Shown: positions 21,926 to 34,448, counted from the first letter of the stretch. The stretch is DNA of 64,000 nucleotides from Papaver somniferum (GCF_003573695.1 NW_020621936.1:12400001-12464000), one strand, 5' to 3'. Notes: generated by a model from the sequence alone, not told the origin. Program-made: numbers and translations.

Positions 21926-22950
21926 TAAAAGCAGTGTAGCGGTCTTCCTTGTACGGGTGATTTCATGACGGCTGGGGAAGATAACGTCTTTTGAATCTTC
22001 TGAAATGCTTCCTGTTGTAGCGTGGTCCATGTGAAGCTTTCTCCCTTCTTCAGTAAGGGGGTAAACGAAGCAACAAGTTGAGCCAATCCTGGTATGAAGC
22101 GGCGAATGTAGTTTATTTTACTCATGAAGCTCTGGAGTTCTTTCACGGTTCGTGGTGGTGGCATCGTGAGGATAGCTTGCGTTTTGATTGGGTCAACCTT
22201 AATTCCTTCGGCAGTCACCTGGAAACCTAGGAATTCGCCCTAAGAGACACCAAAAGCGCACTTTAACGGATTCATCTTCAGTTTGTATTCGCGACATCTT
22301 TCGAATACTTGCCGCAGAATTCCTGTATGGGCTTCCCGGGTTTTTGACTTGACCACTATGTCATCTACATAATCTTCGACTTGGTTGTGCATCATATCGT
22401 GAAAAATGGTGGTCATGGCGCGTTGGTATGTGGCGCCAACGTTCTTCAAACCGAACGACATCACAGTGTAGTAAAATTTTCCAAGAGGAGTTCGAAAAAC
22501 CGTCTTACTTGCGTCGTGTTCATACATCTTTATATGGTTATAGCCGCTGTATCCATCCATGAAAGAGAACATACCATGTCCGCTGGTGGCGTCTACTAGC
22601 ATGTCAATGTTGGTGAGTGGAAAGTCGTCTTTAGAGCAACATTTGTTCAAATCTCTAAAGTCGACGCATCACCTGATCTGACCATTCTTCTTTTTTACCG
22701 GAACTACGTTGACCAACTAAGTAGGGTGGTGAATCGGTTTGATGAAACCAGCCGCTAGTAACTTTTGAATCTCTACCTTAATCTGTTCTTCCACGTCGTA
22801 TCGGAATTTTCTCGGGGTTTGCTTGACCGGCTTGGATCCGGGTATCACGTGTAAATGATGAGTGACCAGCCTTTCGTCCAAGCCATACATCTCCTCATAT
22901 GTCCATGCAAATACGTCTTGATATTCCTTGAGGAGGTTTACCAGTTTCAA
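21925..22950 (-). pseudogene. Tat-like reverse transcriptase, three in-frame stops
   Basis: A single frame continues from 22950 to 21925. It contains FAWTYEEM and the KQTPRKFR entry region, FMDGYSGYNHI, the catalytic box YVDDIVVKS (near 22370) and the thumb segment GFQVTAEGIKVDP and PRTVKELQSFMSKINYIRRF. In-frame stops occur at about 22717 (where a Trp codon is expected), near 22675 and at 22240. The active-site residues remain, but the enzyme could not be made full-length. Confidence 0.87.
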
Positions 22951-23157
22951 GCGTTCGTCTGCGCACAGGGTCGAGATTATCGAGATAGGTCATGGAGATT
23001 CCTCACTCCCGACATTAACAACCTCAAGTTCGTCCATAGTGGAGTTGTTCCCGTCTTGTAGTTGTCGTGGTGCATCAGGTGCTTCTTCCTGTGGCTCGTC
23101 ACCATGTTCGCGTTCCATTGGGAGGAGAGACTGTGTGGTAGTCTCTCCTGTTAATTG

Positions 23158-24423
23158 CTAACAGCGGCGCTGAGATACAGTTTTTCCTTTTTCGTCATGA
23201 ATCATAAAAGTCCGCCCTCGCTTGGTATGGGTGTAAGACGAACTCCGGTTTGGCGGGTGAAGACTGGTGTGTCTCTCCTTTGAAGGAGTGATGTGAGATC
23301 GGGTTTCTTCCCGAAGCGGTGCAAGGCTACCACTTTCTTCAATGGACGTCCATTTTGGAAGCAGAGTGTGGTGAGCCTTGTCGGTTGTGGCCTGCGGGTC
23401 TTTTCTTGGTTCAAAAATCTCCATGCCACAGATTGGCGCATATGGAGACAATGATGCGGCGATGCGAACGACTTCTCCGTTTATCATGGTTTTCAAGCAC
23501 TGTTGATATGTCGACGGGATGATTCTATTGTCGTGGAGCCACGGTCTTCCCAATATCATGTGGTAATCTGGTTCCTTTTCGATTACCTCGAACCTTACTT
23601 TTGATTGGACGGGTCTTAACGATAGATTCAAGATGACGTATCCATACGTCTTGGTTTGGTTCCCTTCAAAATCGATCATTGTAGTGGACTGTCGCACAAC
23701 TTCGTTCGGCCGTACCCTGGTTTTTCTCAGCATCCCGAGGGTAACTACGTTGGAGGATGTTCCTGTGTTGATGAGAGCCCTTTTGAATTTCGCGTCTCTG
23801 ATACGGACAGTGACGTGCAGGGCCCGGTTATGGCCTTCCTCTGCCATCATGTCTTCATCGGTAAACGTGATATTGTTGATGGACATCTCTGGCGTTCTTA
23901 ACGTTCCCAGTCGTGAAGGAACCAGGGACGCATTTAATGCTATTTTATTAATGGCGGTGAATGTCTCCAGCCGTTGATCCTTCGAAAGATGTAAGATTTC
24001 ACATAGATTTCCCACCAGTGAGGCCGCTTCCTGGACTACTGGTTCCCGATTAGTAGTGAAGTTGTTGACTTGGGAGTGATCGTTTGGGATGTTAGTCCCC
24101 AATCTTGGAGTTTCCGGAGCAAGTGAATCGATCGACTCCGCCGTCAAGTTGATGACGAAGTCCAGTATGGCGCTGATCGCATCTTTCATCAGCCCCATGT
24201 TCTTGGTGTGGATTTCCTGAATCCGTACCAGGTCAGTCAGACTTGGGATTCCTTCATAAATTGCGTTGTTGGGCGTCGTGTTAAGGGAGAAAACATTGTC
24301 GTTCTCCTGAGCAACTTGAGGACACGGATTCAGCCCTAAAACCGACCATCTTCTTAAGTTAGAGAAGTGTATTCTGAAATTGATATCGGAACCGAGAGAT
24401 TGATCTCCCACTGTGGTCGCCAA
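23158..24423 (-). pseudogene. Tat-like gag remnant fused to protease, active site altered
   Basis: The frame (about 421 codons) opens right at the primer-binding site and has no ATG there (TTG). About 200 residues of gag-like sequence lead directly into the protease; the usual gag core and zinc knuckle are missing, so most of gag has been deleted. The protease region shows EEGHNRALHVTVRIRD, then ALINTGTSSN where families of this type have D-T-G: the catalytic Asp is Asn. The later motif YHMILGRPWLHD is kept. The C-terminus is proline- and charge-rich and runs toward reverse transcriptase, separated by stops at about 23158 and near 22995. Confidence 0.82.
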
Positions 24424-24424
24424 T
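24404..24424 (-). promoter_or_regulatory. Primer-binding site of the Tat-like element
   Basis: On the minus strand, one base after the LTR ends in caaaca, the sequence reads ttggcgaccacagtggga. The TGGCGAC start and GTGGG later resemble the site seen in Tat/Ogre elements (tRNA-Arg type). The exact tRNA is not tested here. Confidence 0.65.
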
Positions 24425-25199
24425 TGTTTGTGGGTGAAAATAGTTTCTGCTGATTTCGGTAATTTCGGGTGTGTGGGTGAGAAACGAATTTAAACCCTAA
24501 ACAATGTACTGCAAGGGAGTACTTTAGATTCGAGAGATCAATCTGTACAAGTCCGACCTAAACCAAGAAATGGTCGTTCCAGACTTGATTCGGTCACAAA
24601 GTGAAGGAGAATGGGTTGGTTTTGGGGAGGGAAGCAAGGAAAGTGATGAGACCAGAATAGCTGATTTCTGGAAGAGTAGTTGTTTTCTACGACTTGTATC
24701 TGAAAGTGGGAAGCTAACAAAATGGAAAGCTAGCAAATGTTTTCTGAGTGTTGTATGCTCCTGACTGAACTTGTTGTTCGGTGGAAATAGGTAAGACCTA
24801 TTTATACAAGTCGAGGTGTAACGTACTCTGGTCTCATTAAGGAATGGAAAAATGGGTGAGTAAATGGGAGGAGGTGGTAATCGTTAACGCATGGAATTGA
24901 TGTTCCATAAAAAATAGCGTTTCACCATTACTCCCTGTATTTACTAACCTCCTCATCCTTATGACACTTCCTTATGACGGGCGTAGTGTATGCCGCGCGC
25001 TTTAAATCGCCAAACCAATACCCAAAGAGGATCCCCCAGTTTGTGATATGTGTTGATGTCTCGAATGTTTTCGTGGAAAACATGTAGCATATTTTTGTTG
25101 CCTGGAAAGCCGAGCTTGGGAGACTTGCTGGCTTGGTGACCTTCGACGGTCGAGATTTTGCATCATAAGAAGAAAGGTAGTCATTGATAATTGCACGCT

Positions 25200-26775
25200 T
25201 TCGTTTTTGGTGGCCGCATAGGGAAGGCCAGCATGATGGCACGGCTAGGTTGGCATGGCATGCCTTGGCGCGGTTTGGCGTGGCCAAACTAGGGTTTTGG
25301 GTCAAAGGTTACCATGCGTCGTCTAGTAACCTTGGATGGCTAGAATTTGCTCCTGGGATTGAATGACGACCATTGATTGTCGCACGCCTTCATTTTGGTA
25401 GCCGCATAGGGAAGGACAGCATAGTGGCGCGTCTAGGTTAGCATGTCATTGGCATGGCATGCCTTGGCGCGGTTTGGTGTGGCCAAACTAGGGTTTCACG
25501 CCAAAGGTGACCATGCGTCGTCTAGTAACCTTGGATGGCTAGGATTTGCTCCTGGGATTGAAGGGCGACCATTGATTATCGCACGCCTTCGTTTTGGTAG
25601 CCGCATAGGGAGGGCCAACATGATAGCGCGGCTAGGTTGGCATGCCTTGGCGAGGGTTGGTGTGGCCAAACTAGGGTTTCGGGCCAAAGTTTACCATGCG
25701 TTGTCTGGTAACCTTGGATGGCTAGGATTTGCTCCTGGGATTGAAGGGCGATCGTTGATTGTCGCACGCTTTCGTTTTGGTAGCCGCATAGGGAAGGCCA
25801 GCATGGTGGCGCGGCTAGATTAGCATGCCTTGGCGCGGTTTGGTGTGGCCAAACTAGGGTTTCATGCCAAAGGTTACCATGCGTCATCTGGTAACCTTGG
25901 ATGGATAGGATTTTCTCCTGGGATTGAAGGGTGACCGTTGATTGTCGCACACCTTCGTTTTGGTAGCCGCATAGGGAAGGGCAGCATGGTGGCGCGGCTA
26001 GGTTGGCATGCCATTGGCGCGGTTTGGCATGGCCAAACTAGGGTTTCGGGCCAAAGGTTACCATGCATCGTCTGGTAACCTTGGATGGCTAGGATTTGCT
26101 CCTGGGATTGAAGGGCGACCGTTGATTGTCGCACACCTTCGTTTTGGTAGCCGCATAGGGAAGGCCAGCATGGTGGCGCGGCTAGGTTGGCATGCCATTG
26201 GCATGGCATGCCTTGGCGTGGCCAAACTAGGGTTTCAGGCCAAAGGTTACCATGCGTCGTCTGGTAACCTTTGATGGATAGGATTTTCACCTGGGATTGA
26301 AGGGCGACCGTTGATTGTCGCACGCCTTCGTTTTGTTAGCCGCATAGGGAAGGACAGCATGGTGGCGCGTCTAGGTTGGCATTCCTTGGCGCGGTTTGGC
26401 GTGGCCAAACTAGGGTTTCAGGCCAAAGGTTACCATGCGTCGTATGGTAACCTTGGATGGCTAGGATTTTCTCTTGGGATTGAAGGGCGACCGTTGATTG
26501 TCGCACGCCTTCGTTTGGTAGCCGCATAGAGAAGGCCAGCATGGTGGCGCGGCTAGGTTGGCATGCCATTGGCATGGAATGCCTTGGCGCGGTTTGGCGT
26601 GGCCAAACTAGGGTTTCAGTCCAAAGTTTACCATGCGTCGTCTGGTAACCTTGGATGGCTAGGATTTTCTCCTGGGATTGAAGGGAAAACGTTGATTGTC
26701 GTACGCCTTCGTTTTGGTATCCGCATAGGGAAGGCCATCATGGTGGCACGTCTAGGTTGGCATGCCATTGGCATG
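25200..26775. repeat. Tandem array, ~183-bp unit, in the Tat 5' LTR
   Basis: About eight units, with ccaaactagggttt recurring roughly every 183 bp from about 25281 to 26604. Units are similar but not identical; some carry short insertions of the type cattggcatggcatgc. The same family fills 7860-8880 and 15380-16345. Confidence 0.92.
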
Positions 26776-27110
26776 GCATGCCTTGGAGTGGTGGGGCCAA
26801 GGGCTTGGCATGCAGTTTGGCACATGGTGCAGCTAGCGTGGCTAGGTGCGTTTGGCATGGTGGGCCAAGGGCTTGGCATGCCGTTTGGCACATGGTGCGG
26901 CTAGCATGGATAGGTGGGTTTGGCATGGTGGGACCAAGGGCTTGGCATGCCGTTTGGAACATGGTGCGGCTAGCATGGCTAGGTGCGTTTGGCATGGTGG
27001 GGCCAAGGGCTTGGCATGCCGTTTGGCACATGGTGCGACTAGCATGGCTACGTGTGTTTGGCATGGTGGGGCCAAGGGCTTGGCATGCCGTTTGGCACAT
27101 GGTGCGGCTG
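26776..27110. repeat. Tandem array, ~69-bp unit type A, in the Tat 5' LTR
   Basis: Five units marked by ggggccaagggcttggcatg and tttggcacatggtgcggcta. The matching array in the other LTR has four units (16346-16610). Confidence 0.9.
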
Positions 27111-27955
27111 GCATGGTTGGCATGCCTTGGCGCGGAGATGTGGCTGGCACGGTTTTCCATTGGCACAGTGGTGCGGATGGCATGGTTGGCATGCCTTGGC
27201 GCGGAGATGTGAGCTGGCACGGTTTGCCAATGGCACAGTGGTGCGGCTGGCATGGTTGGCACGCCTTGGCGCGGAGATGTGGCTGGCACGGTTTGCCATT
27301 GGCACAGTGGTGTGGCTTGCATGGTTGGCATGCCTTGGCGCGGATATGTGGCTGGCACGGTTTGCTATTGGCACAGTGGTGCGGCTGGCATGGTTGGCAT
27401 GCGTTGGCGCGAAGATGTGGCTTGCACGGGTTTTCCATTGGCACAGTGGTGCAGTTGGCATGGTTGGCATGCCTTGGTGTGGAGATGTGGCCGGCACGGT
27501 TTGCCATTGGCACAGTGGTGCGTCTGGCATGGTTGGCATGCCTTGGCGCGGAGATGTGGCTGGCACGGTTTGCCATTGGCACAGTGGTGCGGCTGGCATG
27601 GTTGGCATGCCTTGGCGCGGAGATGTGGCTGGCACGGTTTTCCATTGGCCCAGTGGTGCGGCTGGCATGGTTGGCATGCGTTGGCGCGGAGATGTGGCTT
27701 GCACGGTTTTTCATTGGCACAGTGGTGCGGTTGGCATGCCTTGGCGCGGAGATGTGGCTTGGACGGTTTTCCATTGGCACAGTGGTGGGGTTGGCATGGT
27801 TTCCATGCCTTGGTGCGGAGATGTGGCAGGCACGGTTTGCCATTGGCATAGTGGTGTGGTTGGCATGGTTGGCATGCCTTGGCGCGGAGATGTGGCTGGC
27901 ACGGTTTGCTATTTGCACAGGGTGTGGCTGGCATGGTTGGCATGCCTTGGCGCAG
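27111..27955. repeat. Tandem array, ~69-bp unit type B, in the Tat 5' LTR
   Basis: About twelve units marked by ggcatgccttggcgcggaga, tgtggctggcacggttt and ccattggcacagtggtgcgg. The matching array in the other LTR has about nine units. Frames of 200-370 codons open on both strands are consequences of a period divisible by three. Confidence 0.92.
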
Positions 27956-28164
27956 TAGCATGAGAATTAGGGTTTTGCACATGTGATGTCAATTAATGTT
28001 AAGGGTTCTGCCGTGAAACATGACTCATAAAAGAAAAAAGATACCCATGTAATTCTTACGTAAGCATGCTGATCGATTCAATAACTGTGTTAATGGTCAT
28101 GATGACATCATGTCAGATGTGCCATTTTTCGATTTTAATCCTAGGCTAAAAACCACCATCAACA

Positions 28165-29042
28165 CCTTCGCAGTACTAAAAACTATCTGTAGAAACTGTT
28201 TTTTATAAGTTGGAAAACAAGAAATCAGAAACACAAATCTTTTTGGGGTTCTCTTGAAGTTCTTTGGTAGACTTATAAAAACAGTTCCTTGGGTGTTTCT
28301 CAACACTACAAGATTTAAGATTTGTTGGAAAGAAACTCTTTCTCGGTGCCATGGTGAGCAAAGACATTGTTCACCTCAACACAACTTCATTGTGTTGAAA
28401 GTGCATCCTCACTAATAAATGCCCTGTTATGTATACGGTGAGGGAAACACGAGAACTGGGGCATACATATTAAGTTGGGTATGATTTTGAATGTTTGGTA
28501 ACGGGGTAGAATTCGATTGGATTCTTCTAAAAAGGTATGTTTATAAACTTGAGAAATATTTGTATTTTTATTTGCTTAGAGTACTTATAATGATCCATTT
28601 ACCTTTCTTATCATTCATTTCTACCTAAATTGATCTGTGTTTAAGGTTCCTTTGTGTTTAGGTTTGAAAATAGTAGTTCGGGATGTTTGGACTTCATGGT
28701 ACACATATCAAGTATGCATAACATCCTTTAAAATCAAAATCCAGGGGTTTAAGTTCGCAGACCCAGTTTGCAAACTACTCTAAGTCATGAAAATTCGTTT
28801 GCGAACCCGTATGCATACTTGCCGGTAGACGTCGATATTCGATAAACTTGTTTTGGCCGTAATTTCTTCGTCCGGACTCGGAATGACCTCATTATTTTTT
28901 CATTCTCTTTCTCTTTGAATTCTCTTAAAAATGGATATGAGAAACCTTGAATTTGGATGAGTTAAGATTGGTATTTGTCATGTCTCTTGTTTTTGAGTGT
29001 TTTGCTTTGTTACGTCAATTGTTCCACTTCTATTGGAATTGG
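28165..29042. other. Flank between two retrotransposons, unassigned
   Basis: No coding potential that I can support. Together with 36951 onward it is the target into which the 29043-36945 element jumped (attgg ends at 29042 and follows at 36946-36950). Its style suggests LTR-like non-coding DNA, but no pair was found in the window. Confidence 0.4.
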
Positions 29043-30478
29043 TGATGTAATATTTAAGTGGTAGTAAAGTTCGTTCAACTCGGATTATGTAGACTCGATT
29101 TTACACTCAAATTAAAATAGAAAACTTAAAAATAAATTGTATTCAAGTTTATAAAAAGCACTGAGACTTTGGATTCCACCAATCTCCAATTTTTATGTGA
29201 TTTAATCTAGTCAATATTTATGCAACTCTTTACGTTTAAAGTGATTCTAATATTTTCGCCTAGACAAGTAGATTCTCAAAACAATAGATGTAAATCGAAA
29301 GCATGGACCATCAAAAGATTTAACCTAAGCATGACCCATCAATTGAGAACACAACCACTTAATCATAATCATATATTCGATTTCAGTTCAGTGCAAATAA
29401 TCATAAAAGAATTACGAAAATTAAATTAAATAGAATTTACCACATAATAATTGGAAAAATGGCTTCCTCCGTCGCCTCAGCAATGGGTTTTAGCTCCTCA
29501 TATTAATCACTTTCTCAAAATATTTGTTTATGGTTCAAAAGTTGATTAAAAGATGAAAAAATATAACTCTGAATGTTTGGAACGATGTATTGGAGTCGCA
29601 AAACGAATGACTGACTGTTACAAAGAAGTTACTGTAGCAGCGTTACGAATTTGAGAAGTTGTTCTTAGTTTCAACGCTTGTTCTTCAGCAGCAGCAGCAG
29701 AAATACGGGTTTCCTGCAACTTGATCAACTCGCCTCTGTAGTGTTACAAACTCCTCTGCGACTGCTCCAATCACTTCCTTTTTTTCCTAGGACTTAAACA
29801 CACCTTTTATACTACTCAGAAACCCAAAAATTCCGATAAAAATTCTCTCTTTCTTTTCTTGCAAGTCACGGAAATAATCTTCTCTGCCGACTTGTTTACG
29901 CGTTTCTGAGCTTTCCCAATCACCCCAAACTCTCTATTAGGTAAGTAGATATCTCCGGAAAGATTATCTCCGGTTTAATCTCCCTGAAACTTCAAAAATC
30001 AGGCCAGCAGAGACCCGTGTGTAACTTCACCTCTGTTTTTCTCCAACTCGAGTTCTAGCCCAATTCAATCCATTCCAGCGCTCATACCAAGCCTGTTATG
30101 CTAAATCACGTCCAGCCCAACAAATTCCCGCAATTGAATCTCCCTAAAACAGCCTAGAAATCCAACCCTAACTTTGGCATGCAAACTGATTTTTCCCGCC
30201 AACTTTTTCTTTTGAATTTTGAGAAGAAAGTGGTCTCCCCCTATCCAGAGTGGGGGTGCGAATAGTAGATGCCCTGTAGGTATGCCCCTTATCCATGGTG
30301 AGAGTCTAAATAGCAAATGTCCTCCGGGGTGCCCCGCACAACTTTTCGAGCAGATTTTTCCAAAAATGTTTATTGGCCAAAAATACCTACACACACATAA
30401 AACACCATAATAAGTACAAAAATGAGCACTATCAATATATAGAATCAAGACAAATTAGACACAAAAATGTGTCTATCA
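29043..30478 (-). repeat. 3' LTR of the Athila-related element
   Basis: 1436 bp, starting tgatgtaatatttaagtgg and ending gtgtctatca on the plus strand. It is nearly identical to 35506-36945. A CAG microsatellite near 29690 has one repeat fewer than in the other LTR. Confidence 0.95.
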
Positions 30479-31718
30479 AATACCCGCAAACCTATTATTT
30501 TCTAGTCCTCGAGCAAATCAAATAGAAAATAAAATCCTAACTCACTGTCGCAGGCATCGTTGATTGCATTTAGCGTATGCAATAAGCCTTTAAACCCCTA
30601 GGTGGCCCTAGTGGCCGAGTTATAGTCTCGGGAGGGCTTACAAGAGATATACCCACAAAACCTGTACTCCAGACCCTAACTATCTACGCAGAACCTTGGA
30701 AGGCACTAAGAATCTCCTTGGTTGACATACTTATTGACTACAGGAGGAAGTATCCTGATGCGAAATTCCAATTGATGTACACGAGTTTGCACTCAAGCAT
30801 ACTAAAATTCATATAAAGTGACAGAGCTCTACTCAGATCGTTGCACTATGGACATCAATATCCGGAGTCAAAAACTAATCATATGGATAGATCAAGAAGA
30901 TGGATATAGAAAAACATAGATGGTTTTAATGTTTACTAAGTGAACGACGTTTCCCATATCTGTCTGAAGGCCTCCGCCAAAATGAACCTATCCTAATGGA
31001 TTGAGATACTAGTCTGACTAATATCAACACACTGGCATGTACAAGGGAACCAGTGGTCGATAATCCTAATTCTAGTTCAACACAACTGGCATATACAAGG
31101 GTACCAGTGGTCGACTTTATTCACTGAACATTTTTTTTTTGATCCGTTTGGTCTAATTGGTCTGGTCTTTTTTTTTTTTTCTTTGTAACTCAATCACTCT
31201 AATTCACCCTAGCATTGGTAACAACTTGAATCGTGGTCCCCACCTATCACTTAGATAAACATGGTTGAAAAACAAAATAAATAAAAATAGAAGTGAAAAG
31301 GACTCAACGAGATATGGTGAAACTATCATGTTACTTCTAATACCTGAGCTCTGTGCTTTTATGAATAGACTCTTCTAGATGTTTCCATCTAATCAGATTG
31401 GTTCCTCAACTCCTACGATCAAAATGCTTCCATCCACTTAGATTAGTTAGTGCAATCCTCAATAGGCATAAATTTCTAGGTTCTGGAGTTTATTTATTCA
31501 TACTGCAACTAAAAAGTTTCTCCCATACCCCCAAACTTAAATCTAACATTGTCCTCAATGTTCTAAAGATAAAATTAAAAGCATGAACAAGGAGAAACTG
31601 TTACCATTTGAAGCAAAAGAGATAAGGAAAGATATTACCATGTTGCATGAGATTGGGTTACCTCCCAAAAAGTGCTAAATTTAAAGTCTTCAGCGAGACG
31701 TCAAATACCACAAAATGG
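30479..31718 (-). other. 3' non-coding region of the Athila-related element
   Basis: About 1.2 kb between the gag-protease stop and the 3' LTR with no convincing frame on either strand. It contains long T-runs (31131-31140 and 31171-31182) and an imperfect direct repeat built on caactggcatatacaagggt and accagtggtcga (about 31030-31115). The purine-rich tract expected next to the 3' LTR is weak (aggtttgcgggtatt on the minus strand). Confidence 0.6.
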
Positions 31719-34448
31719 CTAATTACCTTTCAAATCATATATCAATAGTCGAAACAACTGTGGGTCAACAAAAGTAAATAAAATTGCCACAATTATCAGA
31801 CAACTGCACCAAATCAGAAAAATGAACAGACATAGCACATCCTCATCCAAGGTTTCCTGCAAGACAACTGGGTTTTTCTGTTGTGCCCATTTGGGCTTCA
31901 TATGAGTGTCTTGAAAAATTGACTCATTCGAACAAGTCTTTAGAATTTCCTCCTGGACAGTATCAGGAGGATCCGGTTGCGGAGTCGGAAGTGACTCAAG
32001 TAATACCTCAGGTACACTAGGCTCAAATCCCAAGTTAGGGACTTCTAATGGAGATAATTGACCATTACTACCCCCAAACTTAGGGTAGTCAGTATTCTCG
32101 GACAAACCTCTAACTATTGCTTGAATTTCTGGATCCTCAGAGTCTTTAAAATACTCAAGAGCTTCTTCTAGTTCAAAAGTTTGGTCACCTAACTGACTTA
32201 AGAGAATTTCCTCATCAAGTTCATCTAAGGAATCACCAAATAAAGTATCGTCCCAATTATCCTGAGTTAGATCCTGAACTAAAGTGCTAATCATATTCAC
32301 TTCTTCTAAATCATCGGAAGGTTGTCTATTAACATTAAAGACATTTAGTTCAGTGGTCATATTACCAAAGGATATGTTCATAAGTCCGGTCCTACATTTG
32401 ATGACAGCGTTAGCTGTGGCTAAAAATGGGCGACCTAAAATCACCGGTATTTGAGCACTAGGATCCTGAGCAGGCTGAGTATCTAGAACAATGAAATCCA
32501 CTGGATAATTAAATTTATCAACCTCAATCAGAACATCCTCTATGACACCACGAGGTACTTTGACAGACCTATCAGCTAATTGCAATGTCATTTTAGTCGG
32601 TTTCAACTTTCCAAGACCTAGCTGGTTGTATACATGATAAGGGAGTAAGTTCAAACTAGCTCCTAAGTCAAGCAATGCCTTATCTAATGAATAATTACCT
32701 ATCACACAAGATATGGTGGGGCATCCAGGATCTTTATACTTAGGGGATGTTTGGTTCAGAAGGATTGAACTTACCTGACCAGCTAAAAAGGCTTTCTTAT
32801 GGACATTAAGCTTACGCTTTCGTGTACAAAGGTCCTTAAGGAACTTGGCATAAGCAGGCATTTGCCTAATTGCTTCTAATAAAGGGATGTTAATGTTTAC
32901 CTGCTTATATATCTCTAGTATTTCGTTGAAAGTCGACTCTCTCTTTGTTGGAGCTAACAACTGTGGATATGTGGCTTTGGGTACAAAATGAGACCTGTCG
33001 GGAACCACATTGGCATCACTAGAAATTTTATCGGTTTCTTCAGTTAGTGGCTCCTTCTGGGGATCATCTTGGGAACTATAAGTTGGATCTACAGTATGTC
33101 CACTATTAGGCTTGGCTACCCTATTGTCTACCATTTTACCACTCCTAAGGGTTGTGACAGAATTCACTTGATTAAATGGTTTTGCACCTACTTCATGAAC
33201 TCCTCTAGGGTTGGGGGTAGTTTGACTATGTATCCTTCCGTTATCTCTCTCACTTAAGGTCTTAGCTATTTGGCCGACTTGAAGTTCTAGCTTAGCAAGG
33301 CTCTGAGCATTAGTTTGAAAGTTCTGCTTGGTTTCCTGCTGAAAACTAAATTGGCTTTGTGCTAACATATCCTGAGTTTTTGCTAACATCTTAATAGATT
33401 CCTCTAAGCTAGTTGTTTTATTTTATCGGCCTGATGAATTCTTAGTGTAACCAAAATCTGGGGGAGCATTAGAATTACTAAACTGACCTAGACTCTGGCC
33501 CTTAGACCATGAAAGGTTCGGATGGTTTCTCCAACCAGGACTATAGATTTCTAAATATGGGTCAAACTTCTGACGGTTATCAAACCTAGTGTTATTATAG
33601 AGAGCATTGGCTTGCTCTTCATTATTCTGGCCTTCCCAAAAAGGCTTTATTCTACCACTAGTATGACCCAATTCTAAGGCTTCTAACCTTTTTGCTATAG
33701 CAGCAATTTTGGCATCTGATTCATAGCCTCCTTCTACCCTATTAACGTTTCCTCTACCTAGAAGAATTGTTTTCTTGGGTTCCCTACTATATTCCCATTG
33801 CTGGGTCTTTTCGGCGATTTCATTCAAAAATTTCATCGCCGCATCAACAGTTTGGTTTTCAAAACCACCAGTGCATAGAGACTCAACCATGGTTGTTGTC
33901 GAATAATCTAAACCCTCATAAAGGATTTGAACTAGCCTAACCTTTTCTAAACCATGATGAGGGCATTGGGCTAATAATTCATTGAACCTTTCCAAATACC
34001 TATACAAAGACTCTCCCTCCTGTTGAGAAAATGTGCAGATTTGCGTCCTAATAGACGATGTTTTGTTCCTAGGGAAAAACTTGTTCAAAAAGGCAGATGT
34101 AAGTTGTTCATATGTTTCTATTGAACCGGAAGCCAAACTATATAGCCACGATTTGGCTTTATCTTTCAGGGAAAAGGGAAATAACCTAAGTTTCAAAGCA
34201 TCATCATCAAGGTCTCTAATCTTTAGGGTACTACAAATTTCCTCAAAATCCCTAACATGGAAGTATAGGTTTTCATTTTCTTTCCCTAAAAAGATTGGGA
34301 GCATCTGTAGGGTCCCATGGCTAAGTTCATAATTTGCTTCAGTTTCGGCTAACCTGATACAAGAAGGACGAGTAGTCCTAGTTGGGTTCAACAAAGCTTT
34401 CAAAGTTGCCATTGATGGCACTATCGGGATATTTGGGATTCTATGCAA
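31719..34448 (-). CDS. Athila-type Gag-protease polyprotein with one in-frame stop and a hydrophobic tail
   Basis: Frame 34448-33423 (341 residues) is Gag: the retrotransposon gag core includes FLGKENENLYFHVRDFEE, DKAKSWLYSLASGSIE and QQEGESLYRYLERFNEL. It stops at TAA 33423-33425 and continues in the same frame; from an internal Met at 33389 it runs 556 residues to 31719. That part has a spacer, TTLRSGK, then the protease with active site LLDLGASLNLLPYHVY and ILGRPFLATANAV. An acidic region follows, then a hydrophobic stretch near residues 515-540 (LCLFIFLIWCSCLIIVAILF) just before the C-terminus. No zinc knuckle is evident. Compared with the copy at 11490, about 65 N-terminal Gag residues are missing; the Met used here lies just upstream of the shared VPxMATLK. 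Only one stop in some 900 codons marks it as recent. Whether the TAA is read through is unknown. Confidence 0.85.

Larger units (their letters stand above)
5534..28164 (-). mobile_element. Tat-like Ty3/gypsy LTR retrotransposon, degenerate, host of nested insertions
   Basis: Read on the minus strand the order is: 5' LTR (28164-24425), primer-binding site, gag remnant and protease, reverse transcriptase, RNase H, second RNase H, integrase (24423-19506), 3' region with an antisense ORF and minisatellite, polypurine tract, and 3' LTR (17457-5534). The LTR pair shares the same inner and outer sequence, for example the outer start TGTTGATGGTGG on the minus strand. The second RNase H and the antisense ORF between pol and the 3' LTR are hallmarks of the Tat lineage. 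All coding parts carry stops or frameshifts. The 3' LTR is split by a solo Athila-like LTR and by an Athila-like element, and its last 39 bp are missing at 5534. The right flank begins ccttc (28165); no matching duplication can be checked on the left. Confidence 0.88.
24425..28164 (-). repeat. 5' LTR of the Tat-like element, 3740 bp
   Basis: The inner boundary is at the primer-binding site (24425). The outer boundary is where similarity with the other LTR stops (28164; ends at 17457 in that copy). Plus-strand reading starts tgtttgtgggtg and ends aaccaccatcaaca. Unique sequence occupies about 24425-25200 and 27955-28164; the middle 2.75 kb is tandem repeat in three blocks. The size is much larger than the 0.8-1.5 kb LTRs of the other elements here. 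Confidence 0.9.

Noticed and set aside
26842..27958. Frames of 358 (minus) and 370 (plus) codons
   Set aside because: Same artefact as in the other LTR, in arrays with different copy number; no start context or domain.
7860..28000. CRISPR-like regular repeats
   Set aside because: Units are contiguous tandem repeats without unique spacers, in plant LTR sequence.
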